A DNA stretch of 64,000 bases, from the NCBI GenBank assembly GCA_010093485.1, contig MU001497.1, forward strand, positions 190,181-254,180, written 5' to 3'. Below the pieces are notes generated by a model. It saw only the letters and a list, made by a program, of their open reading frames with translations, was not told the origin of the DNA and made no database searches. How positions within the stretch are numbered: the stretch's first letter is position 1; each line of letters begins with the position of its first letter. The stretch is from Karstenula rhodostoma CBS 690.94 (lineage: Eukaryota; Ascomycota; Dothideomycetes; Pleosporales; Didymosphaeriaceae). A program made the translations under genes and the position numbers. Positions 43,061 to 53,681 of the stretch are shown piece after piece.

Positions 43061-44539
43061 CTAGTCGCTGAGCTCTGCGGGGTCGTCCGGTGGAGTAGCA
43101 GACGATTCGATGGTGGAAGTAGTGCCGGGGGCAATGTCATCGGGCGAGGGCGCGTCCGAGTCGACCCAAGCTCCTGCCATACCAGGGTTGCCACTGTTGT
43201 CTGAGGGGACTTGGGGGGCAGCTTCTGTCGTAGGGATGTCCTCCTCAAAGTGGAACATAAGCTCCTCATCGCCCATGCTAGGATCAATACCCTGTATGAC
43301 TTCGACGTTCTCAGCTTCAACCTCTCGAACACCATCCTCTTGGTGACCTTGCTCTTGAGCACCATCCTCTTGGGCGTCCTCTTGAGCATCGACTTCGCCT
43401 TCCTCATCCACATCGTTGAGCTCGTCCTCATTGTCACCGTCACCTTGTGGTTGCTGTAGGGCAAGAGGCCCCTGGAAGTCCAAAACGACGCCTTGGTCAA
43501 TGAGCTCAATCTGCAGCTGCATCAACGCATCCTCACGTTCATCTGGATCGACGCTTTCTAGCATCGCCCGGCGCGCGGGGTCGGCATGGCTGAGGATCTG
43601 CTGCCACAATACATCCTCTAGCTCGTCGCCATTTGCGCCGTTGTCATCATCTTCTTCGTCATCTTCTTCGTCATCCCCATCGCTATCTTGACCGTTGCCT
43701 TCACCACGGTCGATCCGCATCTGTTCCTGGAAAGTGCGACCTTCGCGGTTCAAGCCAGTGTCACGATGGTAGCCTCGGACATTGAATCCCTCTTCGTCGT
43801 AGTGCGCTGGTCCGTACTGCGGGCAGCCATGGTCGCCAGTCCACTCCTTGCCACAGATGTAGCAGAAGTTGTTGCCGCAGTCGCACGTGATGTGGTTACA
43901 GGCTGTACTCGTGTCAGCGTCTTGATCGCTGCAGAAGTCACGTTGGCATAAAACGTACCCTCGGCAAGCTCCACAACCGCACCGCAGACAAAACACTCCT
44001 TGAATCCCCGCTCATTGACGGTCTCTTTGAACTTCTGGTCGTGATCACTGGTCTTGCAGATGTGACCCTCGGTTCCATCTGCAAGCAGCGTCTTGCAGGA
44101 ACAGCAGGTTGCTTGAAAGCAATCGTCTCCGTCGCAGACAGCATATGTGATGTTGCCGTCTGTATCGTGGATGTGGCCACTGGGGTGCAAGAACTTCCCG
44201 CAGCTTGCGTTCGCACAGTAGACGCGGTACCTGTATGTGTGAGCTGGGCAATCACGTGATGCGATTTGTCAGGACCTACTTGGGTAGGATGGTGTATTCA
44301 CCCTGCTCCTTAACGAGAAAGGCTGCTTTTACGTCATCGGGAACGAACTTGTCATATCGATCGAGCGGGATCGGCTCCCTGCAACACTGAGGCGGGTACA
44401 AGCTCTCGGTCGAGGTCGCGTTCTCGAAGTACGACGCGATGCAGCCCTCGCGGCAAACCCAGTGCTTGAAGCATGGGAGCTCGATGAGTGGCGACTCCTC
44501 GCTGTCGGCCTCGTTGCAAATCACACACTCGCGCGGCAT
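43061..44539 (-). CDS. RBR (RING-IBR-RING) E3 ubiquitin ligase
   Basis: Exons 44539-44280, 44230-43959 and 43902-43061, introns 49 and 56 nt, give 457 residues. RING1 is at the extreme N-terminus (CVICNEADSEE, then CFKHWVCREGC and PPQCC), an IBR follows (YCANASCGKFLHPSG, CDGDDC, CCSCKTLL), and RING2 is rebuilt across intron 2 as CFVCGAVVELAEACNHITC with CGNNFCYICGKEW. In RBR ligases the RING2 cysteine in the ACNHITC segment accepts ubiquitin from E2 as a thioester. The C-terminal 200 residues form a highly acidic tail with long Asp/Glu runs and QEDAQEDGAQEQ-type repeats. Cytosolic or nuclear. Substrates unknown. Domain order and metal ligands look complete, so I expect an active ligase. Confidence 0.9.
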
Positions 44540-46216
44540 GGTGCTTTGAAGGGTTGGTGAGCTGCGTATTGTGTCGGTACACGGTACCAGGTGTATCAGC
44601 CTTCTTGGAATTATTAGCTGAATGCCCGACGTGGAACGGTGAGCGAGTGCGTATTAGGAAAGGTGGGACAGAGAGGTTCTGGAGAAGCTGCGATTTTATA
44701 GAGGAGAGGGCGAGTGAAGCGTAGGCAAAAGAGGTGCACAGACCACCGCCGGGCGAGAGGTCCGTTTGATTCACTCTCCCCGCAAAGGCCTTGGAACCAA
44801 ATAAGCAGTTGATAATGCGAAGCGTATGTCTGGCCCGAGGCCAGTGCGGTTGCGGGACGACGTCTGTAAATCTTGGTGGGCTGCAATCCAACCTAGACGA
44901 ATCAAAGCGCCACAAATTGTAAAGACGAGTACACCTCAAGAACTCGAATGCCAGAAGACATCGAGTTTCAGTGAAGAGTACCTACACCTATTAGATGGCG
45001 GGCGACTGTATAAAAGGCTTAGTACATGAGCATCGACTCCTCTCCTCATTGCCTGGTAGGCACCAATTGTGGCTGAGCCAATCGAATGCCCAAGCCCCGG
45101 GCCGGCCGCGCTGTATTTAGTTCGACCGCAAGGCTGCCATGTTGCAAAAAGGGTGCCACGCGATGATATCTCTTGTTGCGGTTTTTTTTGCGATTGCAGG
45201 TACCTCCAAGCTGACTGTCACTATGGCTTCGCGGCAAAGATTCCAGCATAGCGGTGAAGGGGAAGATGAGGACGAAGAGGAGTTCACAGGGAAGCAGCTT
45301 TAGAACATGACAGTGCGTCAAGACCACAGCGGTATCTGGGTTAGAGATGTTTGGAGGTGAGGAAGATGGTAGCTGACGTCTGAGATTGCCCAAAAGCACG
45401 GCCCAACTAACGCGATAGGTACGCTCCACACCTGATTCTCACCGCCGCTTCCACGTGGATTCGTACGCATGTGGGCTCAGATTTAATATTGGAAGCATTA
45501 CACTGCCGTGTAATGTCGTTACTGGCTTGGATACCAGGTCTTCAAACAATCACGTGACTCTTTTGTACCTGTGGACCTCGGGACACATGAAGTCGATCGA
45601 TCTCCTTTGGAACTCCAGCATTCAGCTTGTCCCACGCACATCGTAAGTCCTGAATCATTGCATTAATTTCATGCTACAAGATGTTTCTAGCTAGATGCCC
45701 AAGTCCGTGTGCGCCGTAACCCCTAACCTTTCAAAGCCCTCCTATAGGGCCACAATTTTGTCGAATACTCATGTTCCACCCATAATCGCATAGGGAGATG
45801 CGAAGCTCTACAAGAGTAGAAACAGCGCCGGAGCCAATAGATCAGGTTCGTTGAGTGACGTGCTTCGATGATCTCATCAAACAAATGAAACGTTACCCGT
45901 AAAAGAAGAGCGATAGCAAATTAGTCGTTAAAACATTCGTAAAGAAGGCCGACTAAGGTCAGAAAAACAATAGCATAAAGCCGAGACTCGCGTACCTTTT
46001 TGTATCCCTTAATTTCGTAAAGACTGTCAGAACCGAAAAGCGAAACGAAAGATGCGGCAGACATCGACAGACATCAACAAATTTGTCAGGTGAGGATGCA
46101 GATACAACCTCCAAACGAGACAAGAAACGAGAGAAAAACTTTTGTGAAACATGTGCGAGCACAATTGTGGAAGAAGCGAATGCAGTCAACACCGGCACAG
46201 GATGGAGGGCAGGATG
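44540..46216. other. Intergenic region
   Basis: 1.7 kb between the RBR gene start and the stop of the aminomutase gene. Several overlapping frames of 60-195 codons on both strands lack domain resemblance. Nothing else recognised. Confidence 0.5.
44694..44700 (-). promoter_or_regulatory. TATA-like element of the RBR gene
   Basis: TATAAAA on the minus strand about 155 bp upstream of the RBR start codon. Confidence 0.35.
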
Positions 46217-48240
46217 CTACTTTGAGAAGTGATCCGAGGGAGGCGCAGTGCCAAGCGATATATGGTCACTAGGTTGTGAGATCGGCGCGAAAGTCATTGG
46301 AAAGGTCCTTTTGGGGTATGCGGAGGCGTGAGCACGCTGTCCTTTCGTGTCGGCGGCTCGGTCCAGCTCGGAAGCAGCAGCTGACACTTGGTGATCTGCC
46401 TGGCCGACTGCATCGGCCCCTTCATGGTCCCTCATGAAATCTTTCGGTTGAGTGGACTTGTGCTTGTGCATAAGATCCTGTTGCACACGAAGTTGTTGAA
46501 GTTCCTCGACGGTTGCGGGCAATGGACGGGGGTCCCAATACGTGTACTTCCGTATGCCCTTTGCGCCTGGAAGACCCGGCGCACTCCATGTGGATTCGCC
46601 CGTAGCAGGATCATAGTGGTTATACGTAGACGCAAGCCGCTTACCTCCACCACCGGGGAGATCAACCACAAAAGCCGGCATCATGAAGCCCGACAGTGTT
46701 CCGCGAAGGTGCTTGTCGAGCATCAAGATGTCTTGCAGGGGAGTCCTGAGGTCCTCGACGCTCCTGGTGAGATCGTGCTGATATACGTAGTACTGGGGCA
46801 TGTTAGCTGAGCTCAACGGACGGTGATCATGGCGAACTTACGGGCTGTATGTTGATGTCCGCCAGTGATTTGATTAGAGCACTCATGGTGGCAGGATCAT
46901 TGTTGACTCCCCTTTGCAGCACGCTCTGATTGCGCACAATGACACCGTTCTTGAACAAATGATGTGCCGCTTTCTTGACGATCCATGTGACTTCCTTTGG
47001 ATGGTTGAAGTGGGTGTGCCAGCAGACCTGTTTGCCCACCTTTCGCCCTTGGTTCGACAGATCAATCAAGGTGTTTCCCCACGAATCCGCCGGGTCAATG
47101 ATGCGGCCAGGATTGACACTCAAACCTTTAGAAGCAATACGGAAGCGCCGGATATGTGGGATGCTTAGCAAGCGCTCACCGATCAACCTAAGTTGATCCG
47201 GAGGCAACTGATACACATCGCCACCAGAGACAACGATATCTTGAATGTCGCTGTGTTGCTCAATGTGCCGAAACATGACCTCCCAACGGCTTCGGCTGGG
47301 CTTTTGGGGCAGTTTTTGTGTTGAGCCGGTAGCTGGACCAACCATGTATGCTCGTGTGCAGTACCTACAATACACCGGACAGTTTGAGGTCGCCAAGAAA
47401 AGTGCTCTGCCGGGGTACCGGTGGACCAGACCTGGTACAGGAGAGTCGTCCTTCTCGCCCAAGGAATCCAAGGTCAGAGCTGGATGATCAGGTAGCATGC
47501 TACTCTTGAGCGTAATAAATTGCATTCGAATGGGGTCATCCAAAGGACTCGTCCAATCTACAAGTGACAAGATCTCAGGTGTTAGCCGCACCTCCATCGA
47601 AGCAATCTCCAATCCAGCTCTGGCGTCTCGGATAAATTCGTCCCTTGTCTTCAGATGTTTCAGAACTGGGTTCTTGGAAGTTGGCAGCCGCTCGGGGAGT
47701 ACAGTAAGCAGGAAGCGTTGGAGGTCCCCAGCTGATTTGACTGTGTTCCTGATCTAAACAATGGTGTTAGCCCTGTTGCCTGAGATTTTGTGTGGGAGAA
47801 GTACTGACCTGGAAACTGTTGCTGATGAACTCTTTAGAGGTTATGCTGTCCCACTGCGGTACATGCGTCCAGTAGGGGACCTCATCATCCTCTTGCGGCG
47901 TACGTCCATGATGAGTAGGCGAATCGGGACGACTGTGAGGCAAACGTGGGAGTGCTGCGCCAGGCCGGACGGTAGGATCGGCTTTGTCGATGGCGGAGTT
48001 CGAGTCTGTGACTGCAGGCACGATGTACTGGTCTTGCTCCTGGGATTGTACAGATTGGGCTGCACTGGATTGACGTCGAATTTGAGGGGGCACCAGAGCA
48101 TGATCTGTGGCCGAAACGGAGCTCAGAGCTGTTCGAAACAACGCGCTGCTCGTTCCAGAAGTACCAAGCGTGGAAGAAACTGTGTTCCGGGGCAAACCGA
48201 ATCGTAGCGCGTGCCGAAATTTCCCAAGCCGTTGAGCCAT
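46217..48240 (-). CDS. Lysine 2,3-aminomutase-like radical SAM / PLP enzyme
   Basis: Exons 48240-47809, 47753-46842 and 46792-46217, introns 55 and 49 nt, all phase 0, encode 639 residues. The radical SAM cluster motif CX3CX2C is present in SNCPVYCRYCTRAY, and the PLP lysine lies in VVDLPGGGGKR, as in bacterial KamA. Other core segments match: SGGDVYQLPP, GKQVCWHTHFNHPKE, VNNDPATM and YYVYQHDLTR. KamA converts L-lysine to beta-lysine by radical migration of the alpha-amino group. Relative to KamA there is an extra N-terminal region of about 140 residues, basic and Ser-rich at the start, which may be a mitochondrial presequence (Fe-S assembly would favour that), and a hydrophilic C-terminal tail. 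Substrate could differ from lysine. Confidence 0.88.
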
Positions 48241-48631
48241 GTCGATGCGGCAAGGTTTGCTGATCCCAGAGTCTGTGAATGAGTTTCCCGATATGAAACG
48301 ATTTCAGCGGTATCCAGTAAAGGTGGGAACGCTGGTCTCCAACACCCTGAGTTTGCAGGATACTCCAGTCACCTCAACAAAATGTTCACAGCTGCTGAGA
48401 AGCACAAATCGGGTACCAGGCAGGATTCGTGTGTGGAGGTTCGCGCCATTTTATTTTCTGCACACAAATATTTGAGTCTCCGTTCTACACCGTCCTCGGG
48501 CTGGTGGTGGTAACACGACTTGCCACGACTTGCCCCGAAAGCATGGTCACCCAATGCAGTCGAAGACCATCCCCCATAAGAGTGGGTGAAACACGATTCC
48601 TCGGGATCGGGACGACCTGGAAGGGTTATGC

Positions 48632-48718
48632 GAGCACACTGTGCCGCGGCGGAGCTATTCGAGCATACTGTGCCGCGGCGAAGTTCCGAAAGCAGACTGT
48701 GCCGCGGCGAAGCATGTC
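48632..48718. repeat. 29-bp tandem repeat, three copies, CCGCGG core
   Basis: Copies at 48632-48660, 48661-48689 and 48690-48718. All share ACTGTGCCGCGGCG followed by GAG or AAG; flanks have diverged. The CCGCGG core is palindromic. Confidence 0.85.
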
Positions 48719-49334
48719 CTTTCTCATTGGCGAACGAATTGTGGATGCTGGACTAACCGGCAAGACAAGGGCTCCTCGCATGGTGGGAATACTGGACGGG
48801 TACGGTTAGTCAAGCCACGGATGTTGGTTTCGCCATAGACAAGGTTCATAGAAGGACATAGGCATTGACTTAGACGAGCAGAAAGACCGGGTGTGATTAG
48901 AGAGTTCCGGTAGGAGTACTGCCACTTACCACAAGCCCCACTCCTGGCCGATGGGAATTCGGAGATTTCGAATCAAAAAAAAAACGCAGCTTATTGTCAA
49001 GATTAACAATTTCTGATGTAAGTATGAGGGAAACGTCCTACAAAAGTAGGCATCTCAGCGTTTATATCCACTTCGATCGGCAGCTTGAGCCGAAGTTTGT
49101 GAGGAATGTGATGTTGCAGGGTGACCGGAAGAGAGAGCAGGCCAATTGGAATTCCCACGCATATGGTCGTGTGTTCTGTCGAGTTCTGTTGTGAGACCGG
49201 ACGCACCACGCAGTCACGAAGCACAGCAGGCTAGACCGCAGAGGGGTTAGTGCAACCGGTCTGTGCATCGTCATCCCGCCTCCCGCCGGTGGGTGTGACG
49301 AAAACCACCAAAGTCGAGCCCGCGGTCTGCACAG

Positions 49335-49340
49335 TATAAA
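49335..49340 (+). promoter_or_regulatory. TATA box of the GET2-like gene
   Basis: TATAAA 68 bp upstream of the ATG at 49408. Confidence 0.5.
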
Positions 49341-49407
49341 CACACCGCCGAGCCCCACAGTATCCGCATAACCACTCTACCCAACGCCCACACACCTTCC
49401 CCTTTCT

Positions 49408-50399
49408 ATGGCCGATGCTTCCGCCGCGGCCACGGGTGCCGTCCCTGGAGAATCCCCCGCACAAAAGCAAGCACGCCTGCGGAGGGAGCGAAGAGCTGCC
49501 AAGCTGCAAGACGGCGAAAATCGCCTGCAAGCCATTACCGCGCTCCAAGGCGGGACGCACCGAGATGTGCAGAAGGATCTGCCAGGTATGCTGCTTTGCG
49601 TTTTATCCTATCAGCGAAACTGACAACCGCCCCAGCTAAACCCACTCCCTCTGCGTCACCGAAGCCTGGACTGTCGGGGACAGCCACCCCTGATCCCGCC
49701 GAAATTGATATCTCTGAGCATCACTACACCCCCGCCGCACAACCACGCCTGCCTTCGCCTTTTGCCTTCGATGGCGCCACACCTCCGCAGTTCAGTGCGG
49801 GGCAGGGACCACCGGGGTCCGATGATATGATGGCCATGTTGCAGCAGATGATGGGCGGAGGAGGACCAGGAGGCATGCCGGGGGCACCAGGACAGCCAGG
49901 CGCGCCGGGCGACCTCCCACCAGGCCTTGCGAATCTTATGTCCGCCATGGGGGGCGGGGCAGCTGCGCCCGAGCCGTCCCCACAGCAGTCGTCCGCGTGG
50001 CTATGGAGGCTGGTCCACGCCCTCTTCTCCTTCGGCCTCGCAGTGTACATTGTACTCCGCACGCCATTCACTGGCTCGAAACTATCCCGCGAGTTCCACG
50101 GCGACAACGACGACTGGGCTGGCGACACCTCGGCAGCCGGGACCTTTGCGCACTTCTTCTACCTCTTCGCCACCTTCCAAGTCGTCCTCCAGACCTCCCG
50201 CTACTACATCGAGCGCGGCCGATTACAAGGAAGCGGTATGCTCAGCACCATCGGCGGGTTGCTCCCAGAGCCATACGCAGGATATGTCAGGGTTGTCGGA
50301 CGGTACAGCGTGATATACAGCACGGTGGTGAGCGACGCCATGGTCGTGGTCTTCGTCCTCGGAGCGGCGAGCTGGTGGAGAGGCGGCGTGGCGGCATGA
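49408..50399 (+). CDS. GET2-like ER membrane receptor subunit for tail-anchored proteins
   Basis: Exons 49408-49585 and 49636-50399 with a 50-nt intron encode 313 residues. The N-terminus has the basic motif QKQARLRRERRAAKL, which in Get2 recruits the Get3 ATPase. A disordered Pro/Gly-rich linker follows, including a Met/Gly-rich stretch (MMAMLQQMMGGGGPGG). The C-terminal half has three membrane segments: LWRLVHALFSFGLAVYIVL, FAHFFYLFATFQVVL and VVSDAMVVVFVLGAASW. This order (basic cytosolic N-terminus, linker, three TM helices) is that of fungal Get2, which with Get1 inserts tail-anchored proteins into the ER. The family is poorly conserved in sequence, so the call rests on architecture and the RERR-type motif. 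Confidence 0.75.
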
Positions 50400-51014
50400 C
50401 GTGTTGAGTTACCTGATACATGCTCCTGTGATGAGCCGGCCGGGGTTGGGATAGTATAACGATAGACGACAATAACGACACTGTCGCGCGAGGAAATCTC
50501 GCACGCGACTGCACGAGTAACGTTCTACCTTTATTACTTGTTGCACTGTAATATATGTCAGGCGCACAAAGCGACGCATAGTGACGGGTACTCTGAAAGC
50601 TACCATCCGCGCGGGCGACTGCAGTCACCGGTAAAGAACGCAGAGGCGGAGAAGCGCGCGAGAGCTGGCGGCAGACCGCAGATTTGCGGCACATGACCTC
50701 GGCTTGCCACAGTTTGACCCTAAACTACGGGATTGAATCCATGAGTTAAAACACCTGCTTTGGCAAAGGTACTCCCTCCAGGCGGAGTGCTCCTCACTGA
50801 GTTTGGTCCAGTGCACTTGTAGTATTGATGTTTTCTGAATGCTGTAGTGTGTAGGATGGGTGCATGGCAGCCCTACCCCCGCCCGGTATACTATAATACA
50901 CGTAATATGCACAGCTTCGCCCCCAACACACCATATCATACATGCATACACTGTCCCCTCGTCCATGCATCGCCGTCAGGCAGCGCTTCTCCTTCGAAGT
51001 CCATATCCCGTCCC
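50400..51014. other. Convergent intergenic region
   Basis: 615 bp between the stops of the GET2-like gene and MRP49. No gene or repeat recognised. Confidence 0.5.
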
Positions 51015-51909
51015 TTACGACGCAGCCGATATCTCGCCCCTCGCCAACTTCAACAGCTCCTCCTCCCGACGCACCTTCATCAGCTTCTCCCGCACCTCGA
51101 CGCGATCCACCTCGGCGCGCTCCTTGAACTCCTCAATCTCCGCCATCTCCGTCGCCTCCTCCGGCGGCGTCGTCAGCACGACCGCACCAGTCTTTTCAAC
51201 CAGCGCTTCGAGGATCTCCGACTCATGGAAGTCCTTTATTTCGATGGTGTGCGTGGGGGTGTCGTTTGCTGTTGCCTCAGGGGTCGAAGATGTGGGTTGG
51301 GGAGTGGAGGAGGGAGGGATGGCGGCGGTCTGGGGGGTGGGTTGGGCGGTGAAGATGTGTAGGTACGCGGGCCCGGCGGGGTCGGCGTGGCGGGTAACGC
51401 TGATGGGGAGCGCGGGATTGCGGTATTTTATTCGTGGGAGGATGTCGTGCCAGAAGTGTCTGTTACAGCGGTCTTGTTAGCGGAGGGCTGGCGGGATGCG
51501 GTAGGCACCCAAGCATTCCAATTGAACAGGGGTGAGATGGAAGCTGTTGGTCTGCGCAAACAGCGTGCGAGCGTGTACTGGAGATGGTGGAGGTAAAGGT
51601 AAGGAATGCGTACCTCGCTCCTCTGTGTTGTGACCCGATGAGCTTCTTATGAAACTCCACGCTGATCTTTGTCACCTCCTTGGGCAGTTGAATCGCGCCG
51701 GGGCCGTTCCGAATCCATAGGAGCTAGAAACCTTCAGTCAGCGCCCATACCAAGGGTCTCGTGCTGCGTACAGCGGGCCGGGGGCATGTCGGTGTGGGTG
51801 CCTTTTACCTTCTGTGATGGCTGTTAGCTCTCTGTGTACGTATTGGCTTTGGGTGAGAGTATATACTTACTTCGCGCAGCTTGCGCATCCGCTTTATTAT
51901 GTTGACCAT
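51015..51909 (-). CDS. MRP49: Mitochondrial large-subunit ribosomal protein MRP49 (mL61)
   Basis: Exons 51909-51871, 51723-51614 and 51459-51015, introns 147 and 154 nt, give 197 residues. The 13-codon first exon ends with KRMRKLRE and the second begins LLWIRNGPGAIQLPKEV; exon 3 continues HFWHDILPRIKYRNPALPI. This is the L51/S25/CI-B8 thioredoxin-like domain of fungal MRP49, a mitoribosomal large-subunit component. The C-terminal half is longer and more charged than in yeast, with a Pro/Thr-rich spacer and a Glu/Arg-rich helix (EMAEIEEFKERAEVDRVEV). The basic N-terminus can serve for mitochondrial import. The short first exon is easily missed by gene finders; the splice phases (0, then 2) support the model. 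Confidence 0.88.
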
Positions 51910-52358
51910 AGTGTATGTGCTGGATTGGGGGTGTGGATGTCGTCCTGCATGATGCGTCGCGACTGGAGTTTTTGGATTTTGGGCCGGGGTTCAGCCGAGC
52001 GGCGCGCGTCTGATTGGCCAGATTGCGCGATGGCTCCCATTCGACCATGTCACTCGCAGACGAAGATGTTACAGAATCAAATGTGAACGCCGAAATGACT
52101 GGTATATTGATGAATATCCGATAGCCGACCCATTTGCGCGATCCAGGTGCAATACTCCTCGTTTACATCCAGGTCCCTTCGCACCGTGACCATGTCCACG
52201 CCTCCTGGCGTGCTAATTACAAGTTACTACCATGAACCAGGCCCTAGCGAATCCAAATCTACATGCACAAATTGAAGCGGACATCTTACACCAAAGTGTT
52301 TGAGTGTCCATAAAGCAATGAATTGTCTTCAGAAGCAAGCGATTTGCCTAAGGCTGGT
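51910..52358. other. Intergenic region
   Basis: 450 bp holding the MRP49 promoter and the 3' end of the next minus-strand gene. Nothing else recognised. Confidence 0.5.
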
Positions 52359-53281
52359 CTACTGCGCGGCGGCAGGGCGAGCACCCGCCGGCGCACCCTG
52401 AGGACCTGCACGACGACCCCTAATGTCATGTCAGTACACGAGATCAGAGACATGGCAAAACGGTAGGCTTACATGAACGAGCGGCTGATGAACGAAATAA
52501 GGATCATTGGCAACCAGGAGGGCATCTTGGAGAATCCCCAGAAGATATACGCGAGAGGAACGGCCAGGCCGTACTTCTGGATCTCGCCATCGAAGGGATG
52601 GAAGTAGCCCTCGTACGGAGCAGTCTTCTCGTACTCTCCATCCACGAACAGCTTCTTGAAGGTCTCCGTCGTGGTGGAAGTGCGGTTCAGGGGCAAAAAG
52701 CGGACGGTGGTCGCGGGAGCGGACTGGTCGGCCAGGGGCTTGGGAATCTGGAAATAGTACAGAGACGGCGGACCGACAGACCATGAGTTGCAGAGAAGCT
52801 GCTCCTTGTCACAGTCGACGATGGCGAACTTGGGTGCGTTGGGCTTCGCGGCGAGGAGCGGGAGGGAGGCCTGTCAAGCTGTCAGTGTCCTGAATGCGCA
52901 AATCTGCATGGTGCCATATCAGAAGCGCGAAAGACATGGGAGACGTACGTTCCAGGCCTTGGTCGTGTTCCCACACAGTCCGAAGCACGACGCGTTTCCA
53001 CCAGTGATGTACACCAGCCAGTCCTGCGTCGCCGGTGTGCTCACGGTGGGGTCGACCGTCAACACATCCTTCCAGTTCTCCAGCGTCAGCTCATGCTGGA
53101 TAGCCTCCGCAACCTTTGCAGACGCGGCCTTGACCGGGTTCGAAGGGGCGGCGGGCACTGCTGACGAAATGGCGGCAGTTGCTTGGTTGAGGAGGCCCTT
53201 CAACCTGTCGAGCAGCGGAATCTGGTCCTGTGCGACGGCCGAGGCCGCGAAGGCAAAGAGAAGCGCGGAAGACGGGCGCAT
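52359..53281 (-). CDS. Thioredoxin-fold-like ER membrane protein
   Basis: Exons 53281-52949, 52870-52473 and 52419-52359, introns 78 and 53 nt, give 263 residues. A signal peptide (SALLFAFAASAVA) is followed by a helical region and a domain with thioredoxin-like order: DWLVYITGGNASC, KFAIVDCDKEQLLC and a cis-Pro-like PPSLYYFQIP. The redox CXXC is absent; the equivalent place reads CFGLC, a CX3C pair. A membrane segment (GLAVPLAYIFWGF, then WLPMILISFI) precedes a short tail GRRAGPQGAPAGARPAAAQ encoded by the last exon. It is probably an ER or secretory-pathway membrane protein. I recognise the general build but not a characterised function. The last exon contributes only 20 codons and its acceptor is the least certain element. 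Confidence 0.72.
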
Positions 53282-53681
53282 TGTCGCGGTGGGTGAGGGT
53301 GAAGGAGGAGCAAGCAGGCTTCGCTGGGATGATGCAGTGGTGCAGTTGAGTGGACAGGGTCTGGCCTAACCGTTGGCGCAATTATTTGTGGGTCCAGTGG
53401 GCGGCGGTGGGGCTCGCGGTTTGAACGACCGTTGTTTCAACGTGTCGCGATCAACTCTGAACTGCTTTGACAGAGAGGTGCGTTTATGGGATATCAGGGC
53501 GGCGAAGGTGTTTATGAGGGGTAATAAGGCAGCAGCGTGCCTGATGTTTATCTCGGTGGTGCTTGCCAAGCACCCCATGTTTTGCCTCAGGAAATTAGCG
53601 CCCCTTTGCCATTGGCTGGTGCGCCTATAACATTCACGCGTTTGCTCAATCCAACCTGTCATTTGAGAATGACTTCCGTTC
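53282..53681. other. Intergenic region
   Basis: 400 bp between a gene start and a decayed gene. Nothing recognised. Confidence 0.4.

Larger units (their letters stand above)
48241..49407. other. Divergent intergenic region with a tandem repeat
   Basis: 1.17 kb between the aminomutase and GET2-like starts. Contains the 29-bp triple repeat at 48632. A poly-A tract lies at 48976. No gene recognised. Confidence 0.5.

Noticed and set aside
45046..45429. 127-codon minus-strand frame
   Set aside because: No recognisable motif; isolated in a gene-poor region with overlapping frames.
48632..48718. CRISPR-like array
   Set aside because: The 29-bp units are directly adjacent with no spacers, and the genome is fungal; it is a plain tandem repeat.
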